Source: Butyrivibrio sp. (GTDB lineage Bacteria > Bacillota_A > Clostridia > Lachnospirales > Lachnospiraceae). Taken from it: DNA of 16,772 bases. The position numbers and the translations under genes are program-made. The notes under the pieces were generated by a model. The model saw only the letters and a list, made by a program, of their open reading frames with translations, did no database searches and had not been told where the DNA came from. The stretch spans positions 1-16,772 of the forward strand of contig NZ_JAILQF010000489.1 of assembly GCF_024699075.1 (NCBI RefSeq), given 5' to 3'. Shown piece after piece: positions 14,240-16,772 of the stretch. The first letter of the stretch is position 1. Each line of letters starts with the position of its first letter.

Positions 14240-14268
14240 ATTATAACTGTTTATGTCAAATATCTCAA
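14240..14268 (-). promoter_or_regulatory. Promoter of the 79-residue gene
   Basis: TTGAGA (14268-14263) and a perfect TATAAT (14245-14240) are exactly 17 bases apart on the minus strand. The -35 box overlaps the stop codon of the preceding diguanylate cyclase gene (14265-14267). The start site would be near 14233, leaving a leader of about 84 bases before the ATG at 14149. Confidence 0.75.
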
Positions 14269-15971
14269 GTCATAAGCTCTTTTCTTTCTCCAATTCGTTT
14301 ACTGTTATGCATATGCCTTTTGACATCATACATGCGCTTATCCGCAACAAGATACACATTCTGCGGATCCCACTGATCTTTTGGGTCAAGTTCTGATCTA
14401 TATGCATAGCCTGCTGCCACGCTTCTTGTATATGTAGTGTCTGTTACATTAATAGCACTGATCTTATTGGTCATCTCAAATATATAATTTTCCGTATCGA
14501 CTGCGCTGGTATTTTCAAGAACTATGACAAATTCATCTCCGCCTATCCTTGCCATAAAAGTATCTTTAGGGAATGTCTCTTCCATGATCTTTGCAAAATT
14601 CTTTATATAAGAATCCCCAAATGTATGTCCCAGTCTGTCATTAACATCCTTTAGCCCATTAAGATCCAGTGATATCACGCAGTAATCAGTATCCGAATTC
14701 TTCAATTCATTCATCTTCTTGGTCCACATGGATCTGTTAGGAAGATTAGTAAGTCCATCTGCATAAGCAAGGTGTATCAGCGATTGATTCTCCTGCCTTT
14801 GAGCATACATTTCTGTTACGTACAAAAAGTAGTTAAGAAGATATAAATATACATACATCATAACGCCCAAAGGAAGTATATTATTAGTCAGCGTATTTGC
14901 CAGAAGAATCTCTTTATTTTTTAATATATGGAATACAAGATGTATCATTATAGATACTCCAAACAGGAAAAGCCCAAGTTCCTGGGTCATTGCCGACTTT
15001 GGAAGTTCCTGCTTTTTAAGGTCATCCATCATTATTATTATGATCATCAAAAAAGTGATAATAGATATCACATGGAAAAAGGTTACTGCTCTGTTCATAT
15101 GAACTATATTTATATAATGAAATACTATAAGAGTTAAGATTATAGTACTAAGAGCAGATGCGATGATCCTATATATTTTATTGGTATAATGTCTTCCAAT
15201 TGCTCCAAATATAAGTAAAGACATAGGTACCAGCAAATACAAAGCTGTAAATTCAAAAACTGTAATATACGTAGCATCAAGTATAAGCTGAAATATTCCA
15301 TAATAACCAGCCATCCATACACCAAGGACAATAAAAAGAATGGATGTAAATAACTGGCTTAGTATATTTGGAACTGCAGAATAAAACATAAGAGTAATAA
15401 AAGTAAAGCTTATTCCAAATACGATAAGAAAGCATGAACACGCCATAGGGAAAAGCCTTTTTCGGATATAACCCATATGTATGTCATGATATGATCCAAA
15501 GAGCGGTGCTTCAAAATGACTGAAAGCATTTTCTTCTGCAATATATAGCTTAATTTCTATCCTGTTATTATCAAGAACAAATGGAACTGGAATGAAATTA
15601 TAACAAGAACCTATATATTTATGCTCATTATACCTGTCCACCCACCTCGAATATATGATTTCTCCGTTACCTATAACTTCAATAGCACTATAGGTTGTTT
15701 TGAGTAAAAGAGTAGGAACATTAATAGACCTGTCAGCAGGAAGTTCGCAAGATAAGGTTATCTCATCACGTTCATGCAAACTTTTTACGATACTTGATAT
15801 ATCCTCTGACGTAGCATCTTCAATATGAACATCATCAGTATCAACAGTCCAAGACGTCTCAAGCGCAGTCATCTCTCCTTCTGCCTTAAAAGGAAGGATA
15901 TAACCTATACTAAGGGTTATAAGCACAAATGTAAATATACTTAATAATATGAAAAAAATTCTTTTGTTCAT
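14265..15971 (-). CDS. Membrane-bound diguanylate cyclase with extracytoplasmic sensor and seven-helix (7TMR-DISM-like) region
   Basis: The product makes c-di-GMP from two GTP in response to a signal sensed at the membrane. Of 568 residues, a helix at about 5-27 is followed by an extracytoplasmic region to about 165 with beta-rich 7TMR-DISM-extracellular character (EITLSCELPADRSINVPTLL; FIPVPFVLDNNRIEIKLYI). A block of about seven membrane helices follows to about 385, then a GGDEF domain from about 405. GGDEF at 477-481 is intact, with DGLTNLPNR, SLDLNGLKDVNDRLGH and VADKRMYDVKR. The product-inhibition site (RxxD five residues before GGDEF) is absent: PKDT stands there, so feedback control may be lost. 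The ATG at 15971 overlaps the upstream cyclase stop as ATGA, with GGAAAGGAAT as ribosome binding site. The sensed signal is unknown. Confidence 0.88.
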   Translation of the reverse strand: MNKRIFFILLSIFTFVLITLSIGYILPFKAEGEMTALETSWTVDTDDVHIEDATSEDISSIVKSLHERDEITLSCELPADRSINVPTLLLKTTYSAIEVIGNGEIIYSRWVDRYNEHKYIGSCYNFIPVPFVLDNNRIEIKLYIAEENAFSHFEAPLFGSYHDIHMGYIRKRLFPMACSCFLIVFGISFTFITLMFYSAVPNILSQLFTSILFIVLGVWMAGYYGIFQLILDATYITVFEFTALYLLVPMSLLIFGAIGRHYTNKIYRIIASALSTIILTLIVFHYINIVHMNRAVTFFHVISIITFLMIIIIMMDDLKKQELPKSAMTQELGLFLFGVSIMIHLVFHILKNKEILLANTLTNNILPLGVMMYVYLYLLNYFLYVTEMYAQRQENQSLIHLAYADGLTNLPNRSMWTKKMNELKNSDTDYCVISLDLNGLKDVNDRLGHTFGDSYIKNFAKIMEETFPKDTFMARIGGDEFVIVLENTSAVDTENYIFEMTNKISAINVTDTTYTRSVAAGYAYRSELDPKDQWDPQNVYLVADKRMYDVKRHMHNSKRIGERKELMT

Positions 15972-16741
15972 AAGCTATTCCTTTCCTTATGATGAATTTT
16001 CTTCATCTCATACATGTTCTTATCAGCTTCCATATATATGTCTCTTGGATTTATGCTTCCGCCAAATTCGCACACAGCAAATCCATAGGAAAAAGAAAGT
16101 TCGTATTGTCTATTTGCCATGGCATTACGCTTCTTTACTTCTTCCACAAGTCTTATCATTGCGTTTTGGCACATTTCTTCAGATCCTTTTTTGTATATAG
16201 CTATAAACTCATCTCCTCCCATTCTTCCAAGCAGATCAGCATCCTTCAATGAGGCTTTTAAGGCATCTGAAAACTCTTTAAGAAGGTTATCACCCATGTA
16301 ATGACCAAGCGTATCATTAACTGTCTTTAATTTATCAACGTCTATACTTATTATTGAATAGCCATCTTTATTTTTTTTCTTAAGAGAAGCAATCTCAAGC
16401 TCACATCTTGCTCTGTTACTTAGACCTGTAAGATCGTCGTTATAAGCAATGCCCTCAAGTCTGTGCTTTTGCTTTTCAACATTTATATGCTCTATAGAGA
16501 AGAAGAAATAATTAAGAAGAATTGATAAGACAAAGCATAAGGATCCTATTATAAAGAAGGTTATGTTTTTATCCATTTCTATGTTATAACCTATCTGCCT
16601 TTTATAAATGTAAAGAATAAGGTCTATAAATACGCATACCAAAAAGATAAGAACGCCTATAAGGAAAACAATTGATGAAATAAGGCTTTGCCTGCTTGAT
16701 TCGGCCGACATGATATCATCTTTATTTCTTCTGATCCTCAC
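15968..16741 (-). CDS. Membrane-bound diguanylate cyclase (GGDEF), possibly extending past the window edge
   Basis: A second c-di-GMP synthase. Two or more membrane helices (about 19-47 and 60-84 counted from 16741) precede a GGDEF domain with DDLTGLSNR, SIDVDKLKTVNDTLGH, GGDEF at 175-179 and EADKNMYEMKK, all intact. The inhibition site reads KDAD instead of RxxD, so feedback binding is probably weak. The start is uncertain. The GTG at 16741 has no ribosome binding site, the ATG at 16711 has only a weak one, and the frame stays open to base 16772 (reading LFIARIVVSIV), so the gene may begin outside the window. It ends in an ATGA overlap with the next cyclase, implying coupled translation. If the upstream part is missing here, it may hold a sensor domain like that of its neighbour. 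Confidence 0.82.
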   Translation of the reverse strand: MRIRRNKDDIMSAESSRQSLISSIVFLIGVLIFLVCVFIDLILYIYKRQIGYNIEMDKNITFFIIGSLCFVLSILLNYFFFSIEHINVEKQKHRLEGIAYNDDLTGLSNRARCELEIASLKKKNKDGYSIISIDVDKLKTVNDTLGHYMGDNLLKEFSDALKASLKDADLLGRMGGDEFIAIYKKGSEEMCQNAMIRLVEEVKKRNAMANRQYELSFSYGFAVCEFGGSINPRDIYMEADKNMYEMKKIHHKERNSL

Positions 16742-16772
16742 GATGCTGACAACTATACGCGCTATAAACAGG

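Overview
The window reads as chromosomal DNA of a motile, AT-rich Firmicute, most likely a rumen/gut Lachnospiraceae of the Butyrivibrio/Pseudobutyrivibrio type. The grounds are the flagellar fliD and flaG genes, a TsaB-RimI fusion inside a tRNA-modification operon, strong AGGAGG-type ribosome binding sites, and several diguanylate cyclases. The genus is inference from gene style; no marker gene fixes it.

Layout, left to right. (1) 1-1110, minus strand: the start of fliD (cut by the left edge), preceded by flaG. (2) 1111-1446: spacer with two abutting hairpins that probably end the next gene. (3) 1447-2919, minus: a two-domain PPK2-type polyphosphate:AMP phosphotransferase. (4) 2920-3303: divergent spacer. 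(5) 3304-4905, plus: a two-part GT2 glycosyltransferase, followed at 4930-5020 by an in-frame fossil of the 3' end of a second, lost copy. (6) 5021-5053: a perfect 14-bp hairpin serving as terminator for both converging units. (7) 5053-6971, minus: a two-gene RloA/RloB (AbiL-like) putative anti-phage module with its own promoter. (8) 7105-7139: a perfect 16-bp hairpin ending the next operon. (9) 7157-13011, minus: a six-gene operon tsaE, tsaB-rimI, rnz, an unknown membrane-anchored protein, tsaD, ispD, with a promoter at 13106-13135. (10) 13155-13913, plus: a DUF1624-type membrane protein. (11) 13910-14149, minus: a 79-residue protein, whose stop codon overlaps the stop of gene 10, with its own promoter and a structured leader. 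(12) 14265-16772, minus: two GGDEF diguanylate cyclases joined by an ATGA overlap; the upstream one may continue past the right edge.

Functional themes. The core of the window is tRNA maturation: TsaB, TsaD and TsaE make the t6A37 modification, RimI is a GNAT acetyltransferase fused to TsaB, and RNase Z trims tRNA 3' ends; ispD of the MEP isoprenoid pathway rides at the end of the operon. The flanks are accessory: cell-surface/flagellar functions, c-di-GMP signalling and a compact defence pair set between two strong terminators. The least explained items are the duplicated-domain protein inside the tRNA operon, the mutually exclusive stems in the leader of the 79-residue gene, the 49-bp tandem repeat between tsaB-rimI and rnz, and the fossil glycosyltransferase tail. 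I see no tRNA or rRNA gene, CRISPR array, insertion sequence or transposase.
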